A model generated the notes under the pieces. It was not told where the DNA came from and did not search any database. It saw nothing but the letters and a program-made list of their open reading frames with translations. A stretch of 41,618 nt of DNA from a virus. Location: IMG/VR virus record IMGVR_UViG_3300022750_000007, positions 1 to 41,618 of that record, one strand, 5' to 3'. Position 1 is the first letter of the stretch; the number at the start of each line of letters is the position of its first letter. This document shows, piece after piece, positions 16,480 to 23,638 of the stretch. Both the position numbers and the translations under genes were made by a program.

Positions 16480-16907
16480 TCACCACCCGGTCGCGGACGC
16501 CCACCAGCCGTAACCGCGTCCATCAGGCTTGCGAACGGATTGTTGCCGTTGGGGTCTTCGTGGACGGTGGTGGCGCGGTCACCGTACTTTTTCGGGTTCA
16601 TGCGGGACAGCGCCCACTTGCGCGTGTCAACACGAAGCTTGGCCTTGGAAACTTCGGCAGGATCGGCGACTACGTCATCAGCAATATCGAACATGTCCTC
16701 AAACATGCCGACCGCACGTTCATCGGTCGCCTTCGCGTATTGTTCCGAGAAATCATTGTGTTTTGTCAGCCAGAGCATGACGCTTGAGAGTGCTGGCATT
16801 TTCGGGTCACGGCAAACAGCCCGCAAAGACTCCCCCTCTACGAGCCTGGAACAAATGTCTGCGGCCAGTTCAGCGCTGTAGTCTGACGGCCTACCCAAAT
16901 CACCCAT
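16476..16907 (-). CDS. terS: Terminase small subunit, Sf6-like (143 aa)
   Basis: Starts MGDLGRPSDYSAELAADICS at ATG 16905-16907. The longer open frame to 17021 is rejected because it would run through the 83-aa gene. The GRPS-Y-ELA-ICSRLVEGESL pattern is the N-terminal HTH of Sf6-type small terminases, followed by SSVMLWLTKHNDFSEQYAKA. It would recognise the packaging site and regulate TerL. The C-terminus is Pro/Gly-rich and basic. Confidence 0.9.
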   Translation of the reverse strand: MGDLGRPSDYSAELAADICSRLVEGESLRAVCRDPKMPALSSVMLWLTKHNDFSEQYAKATDERAVGMFEDMFDIADDVVADPAEVSKAKLRVDTRKWALSRMNPKKYGDRATTVHEDPNGNNPFASLMDAVTAGGRPRPGGD

Positions 16908-17151
16908 GATACGCAATCTTCGCCAGACCAGCCTCGATCTCGCCGTGAGACCGACCCTCATGATGGGCGCGCTCGATATACACCTCAGCCTCAGCCTTCC
17001 AGTCCTGGAAGCTCTCGTCACCGTGAGACGCGTCCTCTGGGATCACGTCGGTTACATCGAAGACACCGTAATCGGTGCGGAACGTCATGCGCATCTTACG
17101 GCTCGAAGGCTGGTTGGCGTAGAACTGCTGGGCGGGGTCGCAGGCAGTCAC
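16900..17151 (-). CDS. Hypothetical protein upstream of terminase (83 aa)
   Basis: GTG start at 17149-17151 overlapping the previous stop (GTGA). Contains RTDYGVFDVTDVIPEDASH and a C-terminal helix EAEVYIERAHHEGRSHGEIE. No family recognised. It overlaps TerS by 8 bases. Probably expressed with the packaging genes. Confidence 0.6.
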   Translation of the reverse strand: MTACDPAQQFYANQPSSRKMRMTFRTDYGVFDVTDVIPEDASHGDESFQDWKAEAEVYIERAHHEGRSHGEIEAGLAKIAYHG

Positions 17152-17309
17152 GAGGCGTAGTCTCCCGGAATATCGATCAGGTCCGTGTCCGAGGTGCGAC
17201 GATCATCGAAGTCGCCGAGGACATAGGCCGCGAGTTGTTTGATCTCGTCCTCTGTCGCGATCCCGTTCGGCAGGACACGCGCAGCCAGGGATTTGATCTC
17301 GGTGGTCAC
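17148..17309 (-). CDS. Hypothetical small protein, GTG start (53 aa)
   Basis: MTTEIKSLAARVLPNGIATE followed by DEIKQLAAYVLGDFD, mainly helical and acidic. GTG 17307-17309 overlaps the upstream stop. No recognised domain. Short overlaps on both sides support it as part of the first late operon genes. Confidence 0.55.
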   Translation of the reverse strand: MTTEIKSLAARVLPNGIATEDEIKQLAAYVLGDFDDRRTSDTDLIDIPGDYAS

Positions 17310-17476
17310 AGCGAAGCAAGACCCGCACGATGGAGGATCACCAGCACGGCGATCAGGATCGCGATGGCCTGTAGCGCCCACTTGAAGTTGGGCGAGATCA
17401 TCGGGGCGGACTGGATCAGCCAGCACACGAGTGCGGCCACGATCAGGACGATGAAGGCGAGGATCAGGATGTTCAT
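17306..17476 (-). CDS. Small two-helix membrane protein (56 aa)
   Basis: Two hydrophobic segments, ILILAFIVLIVAALVCWLI (3-21) and WALQAIAILIAVLVILH (33-49), separated by a polar turn (QSAPMISPNFK). This layout resembles the short Thivi_2564-type phage membrane proteins, whose function is unknown. The ATG overlaps the previous stop as ATGA. Confidence 0.65.
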   Translation of the reverse strand: MNILILAFIVLIVAALVCWLIQSAPMISPNFKWALQAIAILIAVLVILHRAGLASL

Positions 17477-17640
17477 AGCGCAGGATTATCCACGGATGCG
17501 GGCGGGTTGGCAAGGGGTCGGCGCGAGACGAAATCAACATGCTTCGCGCAAAACTCCTTGCCCTGATCGGGTCCGCTTAGAAACTCCTCGGTCGCGTCCT
17601 TCGTGCAGCGTGGGAAATCGCAAGTTCCGTCCATCTTCAT
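17473..17640 (-). CDS. Small Cys/His protein, first gene of the late block (55 aa)
   Basis: Starts MKMDGTCDFPRCTKD with GAGGAGA directly upstream of ATG 17640; a second ATG lies two codons later. C7, C12, C31 and H34 could bind one metal ion. The C-terminus is Pro-rich. It is the first gene downstream of the repeat/terminator region at 17.65-17.80 kb, so it may be the leading gene of the late transcript. Confidence 0.55.
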   Translation of the reverse strand: MKMDGTCDFPRCTKDATEEFLSGPDQGKEFCAKHVDFVSRRPLANPPASVDNPAL

Positions 17641-17651
17641 TCTCCTCGACT

Positions 17652-17803
17652 AGTGTGAAACGCAAAAACCAAAAACGTGTAAAAAATCGGGGTAGTGTGA
17701 TCGGTGGTGAAAACCCCCCTTACGGGGGTGTTTGTTTTCACACCTCAAATCACACCAATCTGGGCAGTGTGAAATCACATGTGAAATCACACTAGATCAC
17801 ACT
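17652..17803. promoter_or_regulatory. GTGTGA/TCACAC repeat array: candidate origin or late control region
   Basis: Eight copies of GTGTGA or its complement (or close forms) lie in 150 bases. AGTGTGA occurs at 17652, 17694 and 17766; TCACACC at 17738 and 17750; TCACACT at 17787 and 17797; and the palindrome TCACATGTGA at 17775-17784. The segment 17660-17690 is A-rich (AAAAACCAAAAACG, AAAAAATC), unlike the GC-rich genome. The array sits between the primase-helicase gene and the first late gene. It could be an iteron-type origin or binding sites for a late-gene regulator. Confidence 0.55.
17710..17737. terminator. Hairpin terminator between primase and late genes
   Basis: ACCCCC (17713-17718) pairs with GGGGGT (17724-17729) around CTTAC. 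On the plus strand GTTTGTTTT follows; on the minus strand a TTTT run follows. It would end early transcripts after the primase-helicase gene and could work in both directions. Confidence 0.65.
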
Positions 17804-19737
17804 ATCAAATGCCACCTCTTTTGACCCTCTTCACCGACCTCTCCAACCAGTCCTTTTTCGACCAGAGGCTTGATGGCCTGGCTGAGTTTTGAGCCGTTTA
17901 GATTGCTCATTGCAGCAAGTCTGGTGAAGCCAAGCGAGTCGTTTCCGGCCTTCTTAAGGGCGCTCATGATGGCCTTTTGGTTTGCTCCCATAGGGCTTTG
18001 ACGAGGCGCATTCTCATCCTCTTGACGCTCGTTAACAGGCGAATCATCGGGATAAAGAATGAGGGTTCCTTCCACTTCTCCGCGATGCGGAAAGGCGAAA
18101 CCCTTGGCCAGAAGACGGATCGTTTCGAACTCTTCAGCGTCCTTTTGCTTGCCGTAAGGAGCCTCATTGATAAGCTCCAGACGCTTGTCGGTGCGCTTGC
18201 AGAAGATGAGGGAATCGACCGCCCCACGGAAAGAAGATGAACCGCGCTCGCCCTTGTCCACGTCCTTACCAGTGTGGTGAACGACCATGACGGCGGATTT
18301 GGTGTGTTCTATAAGGGCGTCGATACCTCGAATGAACGCGCCCATATCTTTCTGGCTGTTCTCGTCTCCAGGGCCGAAGTTCCGCGCCAGCGTATCGATT
18401 ACGATAAGAACGGGCTTGATAGGCAGGGAGTCGAGGGTGCGGGCAACTTCAGTCAGATCATCGTCTAATGAGATAGAGACGGATGATGGAAGCATGTGGA
18501 AGTCTGGACGTCCTGCCTCCGGGAAGGCCCTGCGCCAGCCCATGACACGCTTCGCCATGCCTCGCTGGCCCTCGCCCGCGATATAGACCACACAGCCCTG
18601 TTTAACTGCTTTTCCGTTCCACTCACGGCCCGTAGCGATGTGCAGGGCCATATCCACCGCCGCAAAGGATTTCAGGCCTCCTGAAGGCCCGTAGAGGCCA
18701 GCAAAGCCAGAGACCGGCACAGCGCCATCTATGAGCCATTCGACGGGCTCCAGGTTCTCCAACGCATCGACGTCCAGCAGGCGATACTTAAGAGGTTTGG
18801 CCTGCCCCGCTTGCGGCGAGATGAAGGCCTGAACGTCGAATCCTTCTGCGACTGCGTCTGCGGCATCCCACTTTGGCGGTTTGCCTTTCGGAATGTCGAT
18901 TGTTCGCACATCGCAACCGATCCCCTCCAGAACCGGCTTAACCCTGTCCATAAACTCAAGGCCGGTTTTATCGTTGTCCGGCCAAAGGATGATTCTCTTA
19001 CCGGCGAGCGGTGACCAATCGGTCTTGTTGATAGAGGTATTGGAGCCGCCCATGGCGCTAGTGGATTCGATACCAAGCGAAGCGAGCGCATCCGCGCATT
19101 TCTCGCCCTCGCAGAAAACGACTGTTTCCGCCGCCCTGATCTCTGGCAGGCGATAGAGAGGGCGCGGGTCTGGCATCCCCGAAGCGCCAGACGGCAGGAA
19201 GGGAAGATAAGTCTTCTCGTTGTTTGGCAGTTCGTAGCGTCGGACCTGTGCAAGTTTGGTTTCCCCGTCGAGAGCCAGATAGGTCCAGACCTGAGAGGGC
19301 GATCCGAGAGGCGCACGCGTGACCTTGGGCTCAGTGGCGACGATGGCTTTGCGCTGTTCGCCTATCGTGTGGACCTTGGACGTAAAGCGCGGGGCGCTTG
19401 AGAGACCGCAGAAGCGCTCCAGGTCTTCAACCGTGTCCCTAAAAGACATGTTGCTGGACTGACGCCACAGATCGATAAGGTCGCCCGCTTCTCCTGTCGC
19501 ATGATCCATCCAGAGGCCCGTTTCCGGGCCGGTGAGGGCGATGGACAGGCTTTCGCCTGCGTCGCCCTGCACATTACCGACACGGGCTTCCTTGGCCGTT
19601 ATATGGGCGCGCGGGAGAACGTGTCTGATAACGTCCTGTGCAGACGCCTGAAGCGCTTGGCGCAAAGTCTCCACGCGCCTATCCCAATCATCGGGGTTGA
19701 TGACCTGGAACTGCGGAGCATCGTTGAAATCGAGCAT
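17797..19737 (-). CDS. Primase-helicase (Toprim + RecA-fold ATPase) (646 aa)
   Basis: The N-terminal 120 residues are a DNA-binding part (DHATGEAGDLIDLW) without the usual CHC2 zinc cysteines. A Toprim domain follows with EGEKCAD (210-216) and the metal motif DNDKTG (254-259). Then a RepA-like AAA domain has Walker A GPSGGLKS (350-357), Walker B LIVIDT (444-449) and VVHHTGK (485-491). A C-terminal winged helix starts near residue 590. It should prime and unwind at phage forks. It lacks a polymerase domain, and none is encoded elsewhere. Confidence 0.87.
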   Translation of the reverse strand: MLDFNDAPQFQVINPDDWDRRVETLRQALQASAQDVIRHVLPRAHITAKEARVGNVQGDAGESLSIALTGPETGLWMDHATGEAGDLIDLWRQSSNMSFRDTVEDLERFCGLSSAPRFTSKVHTIGEQRKAIVATEPKVTRAPLGSPSQVWTYLALDGETKLAQVRRYELPNNEKTYLPFLPSGASGMPDPRPLYRLPEIRAAETVVFCEGEKCADALASLGIESTSAMGGSNTSINKTDWSPLAGKRIILWPDNDKTGLEFMDRVKPVLEGIGCDVRTIDIPKGKPPKWDAADAVAEGFDVQAFISPQAGQAKPLKYRLLDVDALENLEPVEWLIDGAVPVSGFAGLYGPSGGLKSFAAVDMALHIATGREWNGKAVKQGCVVYIAGEGQRGMAKRVMGWRRAFPEAGRPDFHMLPSSVSISLDDDLTEVARTLDSLPIKPVLIVIDTLARNFGPGDENSQKDMGAFIRGIDALIEHTKSAVMVVHHTGKDVDKGERGSSSFRGAVDSLIFCKRTDKRLELINEAPYGKQKDAEEFETIRLLAKGFAFPHRGEVEGTLILYPDDSPVNERQEDENAPRQSPMGANQKAIMSALKKAGNDSLGFTRLAAMSNLNGSKLSQAIKPLVEKGLVGEVGEEGQKRWHLIV

Positions 19738-20481
19738 CTAGACGCCCTTCCAGCAGCGTTCGGGGAAGCTGCAAAACCGGCAGACGAAATGGTCCCGTGT
19801 CGCGAATGGCCTGGGCAAAAGTTCCTCGTTGCGCGTGGACTCGATGACCCGTACAGCCCGGTCCGTCATGCGCTGCGCCTCGCCCGCGTCCAGATCATAG
19901 ACGAGGTGCAGTTGCTCCCCATCGTCCAGATTGGTGACAGTGAAGACGGTTTGGCGTAGTTCCAGATATGCCATGCAGGTGTGGATTTGCGACCAGTATT
20001 TGGGACGGGCTTTCTTTAGGCCGTCACGCTTGATCTCTTTGAATGTTTTGACGCCTACGGCCTTGTGCTCCCACATAGCCGGATAGGACAGGCCGGGGAT
20101 TTCCGGCCCGCCAATGAAGACCCCGTCCGGCTCTCCGCTGAAGTCTCCGTCCATCTGCACGAACCGGAATGGCTTGCCGGTCTTCTCGCTTTTCTGCACA
20201 AGTTTAAAGCCCGCGTCCTGAAACCAGCATCGCGCAAGTTCCTCAATCATGTGTCCGAAATCGAACTTGCGCAGGGTAAGGGGCTTGAAGTCGCTTTCCT
20301 TGGGAGCGCCCGCGAACTCGTACTGAAGCTGGCGTTCGCACTCCGTGCCGATCCCGGATGCGCCAACGTAGGCGCGGCGCTCCTGCTTTGAGCGCTTGTC
20401 GAGAAGGGAGGTGAAGAGGACTTGGTTAATCGCGACATCGGTCGCGGCCTTGGTCGCATGGTGTGAATTGAGGTCGATCAT
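19738..20481 (-). CDS. Cas4/RecB-like PD-(D/E)XK nuclease with Fe-S cluster cysteines (247 aa)
   Basis: Motifs: C48 in GIGTECERQ, catalytic GEPDG (116-120) and EHK (138-140), then three C-terminal cysteines C234, C237 and C243 in CRFCSFPERC. One early plus three late cysteines is the 4Fe-4S arrangement of AddB/Cas4-type nucleases. It probably makes single strands for recombination with the ATPase and SSB-like proteins upstream. It follows the terminator at 20506-20532 and abuts the primase-helicase (TAGATG). Confidence 0.85.
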   Translation of the reverse strand: MIDLNSHHATKAATDVAINQVLFTSLLDKRSKQERRAYVGASGIGTECERQLQYEFAGAPKESDFKPLTLRKFDFGHMIEELARCWFQDAGFKLVQKSEKTGKPFRFVQMDGDFSGEPDGVFIGGPEIPGLSYPAMWEHKAVGVKTFKEIKRDGLKKARPKYWSQIHTCMAYLELRQTVFTVTNLDDGEQLHLVYDLDAGEAQRMTDRAVRVIESTRNEELLPRPFATRDHFVCRFCSFPERCWKGV

Positions 20482-20505
20482 TTGAGGTCATTTTCTTTCT
20501 TAAAG

Positions 20506-20532
20506 AAAACCCCGACCCTTTAGGGGCCGGGG
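20506..20532 (-). terminator. Intrinsic terminator in the early leftward operon
   Basis: On the minus strand CCCCGGCCCC-TAA-AGGGTCGGGG forms a stem with one or two mismatches, followed by TTTTCTTT. It lies after the 137-aa gene and before the nuclease gene, so it may lower expression of nuclease and primase-helicase relative to upstream genes, or be subject to read-through control. Confidence 0.7.
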
Positions 20533-20549
20533 CAGTTAGTCAATGTGTT

Positions 20550-20963
20550 TCAGGGGAAGGGAATTTCGTCGTCGAAATAGGCCCCGCTATGATGTCCAGC
20601 ATGGAAGCCAATCGCCAGAACATCAATCACCTGTTCCTTGCTCAGTTCAAAGAACGGCTTGTCGCTTGGGAGATGCGAAAGCTGTGAGCCGATCTGAGGG
20701 AGAAGAGCCTCCAGAGACCCGCGCAGATGAGCATCGCCAAGGCTGTAGGCGATCTCTCCGCACAGAATACGGCCAATCGAGAGCTTGACCCGCTCCACGA
20801 TCCACGCCGAGACGATGGCGTAAACCACAGAGTCCGGTGCAGCATGTCCCGGAAAGAACTCCCTTAGTTTTTCCGCCGCAACCTTGACGGCCTGTAGTTC
20901 CTCCGGATTAGGCGGGGGAGGAACGAATCCCTCCCCCTTCTTCGCCTTCCTTACTGCGCCCAC
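20550..20963 (-). CDS. Hypothetical replication-region protein, GTG start (137 aa)
   Basis: GTG 20961-20963 overlaps the upstream SSB-like gene by 13 bases. The basic N-terminus MGAVRKAKKGEG and Pro run are followed by helices (AVKVAAEKLREFF, VVYAIVSAWIVERVKLSIG, KEQVIDVLAIGFHAG). The acidic tail DDEIPFP resembles the conserved C-terminal tip of single-strand binding proteins that recruits partners, which is suggestive only. No domain is named. An 8-bp perfect hairpin lies in the coding start (20914-20937). Confidence 0.65.
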   Translation of the reverse strand: MGAVRKAKKGEGFVPPPPNPEELQAVKVAAEKLREFFPGHAAPDSVVYAIVSAWIVERVKLSIGRILCGEIAYSLGDAHLRGSLEALLPQIGSQLSHLPSDKPFFELSKEQVIDVLAIGFHAGHHSGAYFDDEIPFP

Positions 20964-21550
20964 GTCGGCTTACCGGCAGAGGCTTGAGCCGGAGCTTGAG
21001 CAGGCTTGGATGCAGAGGGCTTTGCGCCGGTAGAACCGACGTTCTGATAGCCCTCTTGATCCGGAGTGATGATACTGCGGATGATGTTCTTGTCCGGCCA
21101 CTTTTCACTGTCTGGTCCGTGGGCCTTATTCTTGAGCCGTCCGGTGTCGATGCCAATTTCCACCGGGAAGGTGAGGCCGTTGAAGTCAGCGTAGGATGCG
21201 ACCTTACGCGCCGCCATGGCGTTGTCGGACGTATCGCTTGGCTGGATGTTGCGAGCCGCTTCTAGCATGGCGCGAAGCGCGGACTTGCTGATCTTGGCTG
21301 CGGTCTGCTGGCCTTCGGTGTGGCCGTCGATGGTGTAGAGGTTCCAGATTTTGCGGCGGTCGTAATCGCCGCCCTGAATCGTGAACTCGAAGTCCAGGCC
21401 GGAGGAGCCGCTGTCCGCGTTGCGGATCAAACCGCCATCACCACTACCACCGGGACGGATCGAAGCGACCACGATAGCAATCGTGCCCTCTGGAATCAGC
21501 GAGCCGCTAAAGCCGCTGCGCTGTTCTTCTGCTGTGTTGAAATCAAACAT
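20951..21550 (-). CDS. DUF669-like single-stranded DNA-binding protein (199 aa)
   Basis: The sequence opens MFDFNTAEEQ and continues SGSLIPEGTIAIVVASIRPG, GLDFEFTIQGGDYDRRKIWN and a C-terminal Pro/Ala/Gln linker. This is the pattern of DUF669 proteins, which replace SSB in many phages and lie next to Sak4-type ATPases. An OB-like beta fold is expected. It is directly downstream of the AAA ATPase gene. Confidence 0.75.
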   Translation of the reverse strand: MFDFNTAEEQRSGFSGSLIPEGTIAIVVASIRPGGSGDGGLIRNADSGSSGLDFEFTIQGGDYDRRKIWNLYTIDGHTEGQQTAAKISKSALRAMLEAARNIQPSDTSDNAMAARKVASYADFNGLTFPVEIGIDTGRLKNKAHGPDSEKWPDKNIIRSIITPDQEGYQNVGSTGAKPSASKPAQAPAQASAGKPTWAQ

Positions 21551-21577
21551 GGTCTTTGGTCTTTCGTTTTAAAAGGA

Positions 21578-22411
21578 TTAGGCCGCTTGGGTTTCCGGCA
21601 GGGCGGTATGGATACCGCTCCGTCCGCGTTGCTGATCGCTGGCCTTTGCAATCAGTTTTCCGAGATGGGGTTCTTCGACAGGGTCGAGACGCCCCGAACG
21701 ATCCTTTGCAGGGACCGCGTGTTCGTTGTCTTTGTTTGTGATGAAGGCGCGGGTCGTGTTGCCATCGCCGAAGTCCACAAGGATGTAGGAGATAACCTCA
21801 TCCACGATGCCGGGAAGCTCACGGCCTGTCTTCGATCCCTCGATATGAGGTTCCCAGATCATCCGACCGTAATCGTCCTTATGCTGTTCCATGGCGCAGG
21901 TCAGGATGACGTTCTTTCCGCGTGCGTGCTGAAGCTGGGTGATGAAGCCTAGCATCTCTCGACCCAAGAGGCCGTAGGCCCCGCGCATGTCCTGCTTACC
22001 CTGTGCATTGAAAGCATCGGGCTGTTGCTGCGACCACTGGAGGCACAGGCGAGACAGCTTGGTGATGGAGTCGACAAAGATCGTGTCGTACTTTTCCAGC
22101 ATGTCCATGTCGAAGTCGGAAGCGACATTGGCGTAGTGCGCTGCACTGTACGGCGCATGGTCTGGCAGGGCAGGATTAGGCCCGCCAATAAACGCCGCCA
22201 GATCACGACACTCCGGCCAGGCAAGCGGACGAATGGTGTCGCAGCGCACGTCTTGCACCGCAAGGTCACCGGCCTCGCCATCCACGAACAGAGTGCGCTC
22301 TGCATCCAGAGTGCGCAGAAGGCTGGTCTTACCCACGCCATAAGGCCCGAGAATCAGGGCCTTAACCCCACCCTTCTCTGCCGCCCGCTCATCAGCCGTA
22401 ATGATCTTCAT
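21578..22411 (-). CDS. Sak4-like RecA-fold AAA ATPase, recombination protein (277 aa)
   Basis: Walker A GPYGVGKTS (22-30) and Walker B DTIFVDS (109-115) are clear, with VILTCAMEQHKDD further on as sensor region and ARAFITNK-type beta strand near the end. Such single-domain ATPases next to DUF669 proteins promote strand annealing or exchange in phages. C-terminal residues 240-277 are disordered. Confidence 0.8.
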   Translation of the reverse strand: MKIITADERAAEKGGVKALILGPYGVGKTSLLRTLDAERTLFVDGEAGDLAVQDVRCDTIRPLAWPECRDLAAFIGGPNPALPDHAPYSAAHYANVASDFDMDMLEKYDTIFVDSITKLSRLCLQWSQQQPDAFNAQGKQDMRGAYGLLGREMLGFITQLQHARGKNVILTCAMEQHKDDYGRMIWEPHIEGSKTGRELPGIVDEVISYILVDFGDGNTTRAFITNKDNEHAVPAKDRSGRLDPVEEPHLGKLIAKASDQQRGRSGIHTALPETQAA

Positions 22412-22414
22412 TGG

Positions 22415-22885
22415 TCAGTTTCCTTTGATTTTGATGGAGGTGTTACCGGGCTTGACGGTGCGAGCCGGTTCGAACTGTTTCTGGATCGAAGATGGCCACG
22501 CCGTATAGCGCTTCTCCGTCACGACCAGATTCGTTTCGATGTATTCCGCCGGATCATCGCCAGCCTCGGCAATGCGAGCCGCGATAGCCTTGAGGTCCGC
22601 TTGATCCCACTCGACCTTCTTAGGTCGGCTCACCTCGATAGCGCACCCTTCGGCCTGGACATGAACCGTGCCGGTGTCTTTGGCCTCACGCAGATACGCG
22701 GCCTGAATCTGGTCCTTAAGCCGATGCTCTACCTCCCCCTGAAGTGCGCGGCTTACGCCAGTCGCAGACGCGCTAAGCGCCTTTGCGTCTTCCAGCAGGA
22801 GGCCAATCGTCTCAAGGTCAAGTTCCGCAATCGCAGAACCATCGTTGATTAAGTCCATTACGGACGGGATATTCTGAAGGGTCAT
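22415..22885 (-). CDS. Recombination-cluster protein behind a structured leader (156 aa)
   Basis: The start is MTLQNIPSVMDLIND at ATG 22883-22885 with AGGGAAG upstream. The frame open to 22966 is rejected as start because it lacks a ribosome site and runs through the leader structure. Helical N-terminus (LETIGLLLEDAKALSASATG), then a beta part (TVHVQAEGCAIEVSRPKKVEW), then DQADLKAIAARIAEAGDDPA. Similar proteins occur beside Sak4/DUF669 pairs in alphaproteobacterial phages; function is not known. Confidence 0.7.
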   Translation of the reverse strand: MTLQNIPSVMDLINDGSAIAELDLETIGLLLEDAKALSASATGVSRALQGEVEHRLKDQIQAAYLREAKDTGTVHVQAEGCAIEVSRPKKVEWDQADLKAIAARIAEAGDDPAEYIETNLVVTEKRYTAWPSSIQKQFEPARTVKPGNTSIKIKGN

Positions 22886-22950
22886 TTGGTCGCTTCCCTG
22901 TTTGATGTGTGGTCGTTTGTCTTTTGTTTGGGTGGTTGTGCGGAGGCCAT
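22882..22950 (-). CDS. Candidate 22-residue leader peptide
   Basis: ATG 22948-22950 opens 22 codons (MASAQPPKQKTNDHTSNREA plus TK). They end in a TGA that overlaps the ATG of the 156-aa gene as ATGA, the same coupling used across this operon. No Shine-Dalgarno site is visible and its start sits just after a stem arm. Translation through it would melt the long hairpin that hides the downstream start. It may be a regulatory leader peptide or chance. Confidence 0.35.
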   Translation of the reverse strand: MASAQPPKQKTNDHTSNREATK

Positions 22951-23005
22951 AAAAGGAAGCGACCAAACTTCACCGTGCGCTTACGCTACACGGAGACCTC
23001 CGCAC
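22885..23005 (-). promoter_or_regulatory. Interleaved inverted repeats in the leader of the 156-aa gene
   Basis: Arms 22885-22897 and 22955-22967 are a perfect 13-bp inverted repeat (TTTGGTCGCTTCC / GGAAGCGACCAAA) that buries the ribosome site and first base of the start codon. Arms 22938-22946 and 22997-23005 are a second perfect 9-bp inverted repeat (GTGCGGAGG / CCTCCGCAC). The order A-B-A'-B' means the two helices form either a pseudoknot or alternative folds. A small CCGTG/CACGG hairpin (22973-22993) lies between. This is the largest gap (178 bp) in the early leftward operon. Confidence 0.7.
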
Positions 23006-23063
23006 ATATTCTGTTAATCGCCGGTCATATGGTCGATTTCTCTCGGCAGATTGAGAGGACAGT

Positions 23064-23432
23064 TTATGCGGGTTCGGGCGCGGGGACAAGCAGAATATGG
23101 ACTTGTGCATCTTTTCCCGGCGCTCTGTCCGTCCACTCCGCATAAAGCGCAACGCAGTCGCTGTCGTCCCTTACGCACTGACAGAGAACAAGCGCGTCCT
23201 CTGGTCCTTTGATGTAGTTGGAAAGGTCGCGCTCTGCGCGTGAGGGCCTGTCGAACTTAAGGGATAGGCGGTAGGGGCCGGTTAGCGGGGCCTGGTCTAG
23301 CATCTGACGCTGTATGTCCATCTCTGCCAGGATACGCCACTTGCGATAGCTAGGGCTCATGATCTTTCGCCCGTGTCGCACAGTGAACATATTGTTCCCG
23401 GTCGGGGGCATTGGCAGAGACAGGCGAATCAT
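23064..23432 (-). CDS. RusA-like Holliday junction resolvase (122 aa)
   Basis: The start is MIRLSLPMPPTGNNMF (ATG 23430-23432 overlaps the previous stop as ATGA), with the typical RusA opening 'PPT.N'. FDRPSRAERDLSNYIKGPED and CVRDDSDCVAL carry the catalytic acidic positions. The family's D-x-D-N reads D-L-S-N here, so one usual Asp is replaced by Ser. It would cut branched intermediates before packaging if active. Confidence 0.82.
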   Translation of the reverse strand: MIRLSLPMPPTGNNMFTVRHGRKIMSPSYRKWRILAEMDIQRQMLDQAPLTGPYRLSLKFDRPSRAERDLSNYIKGPEDALVLCQCVRDDSDCVALYAEWTDRAPGKDAQVHILLVPAPEPA

Positions 23433-23638
23433 CCCCGCACCAGCCGATACCCGAGACACCGAACGGACTCGATCTGCACACCCTCAAGCCGTGCATGGCT
23501 GATCCACGTCAGCAGCGACGCTTGCGGGATGCCGTGGCGATAAAACACCTCCTTGGCGACCGTGCCGGGACATGACTCCAGAATGGTCATGACGCGCGCA
23601 AGGCCGTTCAACGGACTACACCGCACAATAATATCCAT
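23429..23638 (-). CDS. Small winged-helix-like DNA-binding protein (69 aa)
   Basis: MDIIVRCSPLNGLARVMTIL, then TVAKEVFYRHGIPQASLLTW, then VQIESVRCLGYRLV. The last part resembles the wing of OmpR/PhoB-type regulators (IE-VRG-GYRL). It looks like a minimal winged helix without a receiver domain, close to the CtrA-DBD-like and GcrA-like genes. ATG 23638 is preferred; a GTG one codon earlier is possible. It overlaps the upstream gene by 23 bases. Confidence 0.6.
   Translation of the reverse strand: MDIIVRCSPLNGLARVMTILESCPGTVAKEVFYRHGIPQASLLTWISHARLEGVQIESVRCLGYRLVRG

Noticed and set aside
15742-16881. 379-codon open frame on the plus strand opposite the terminase genes
   Set aside because: It spans TerL and TerS antisense and shows no recognisable motif. 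Terminase motifs are clear on the minus strand.
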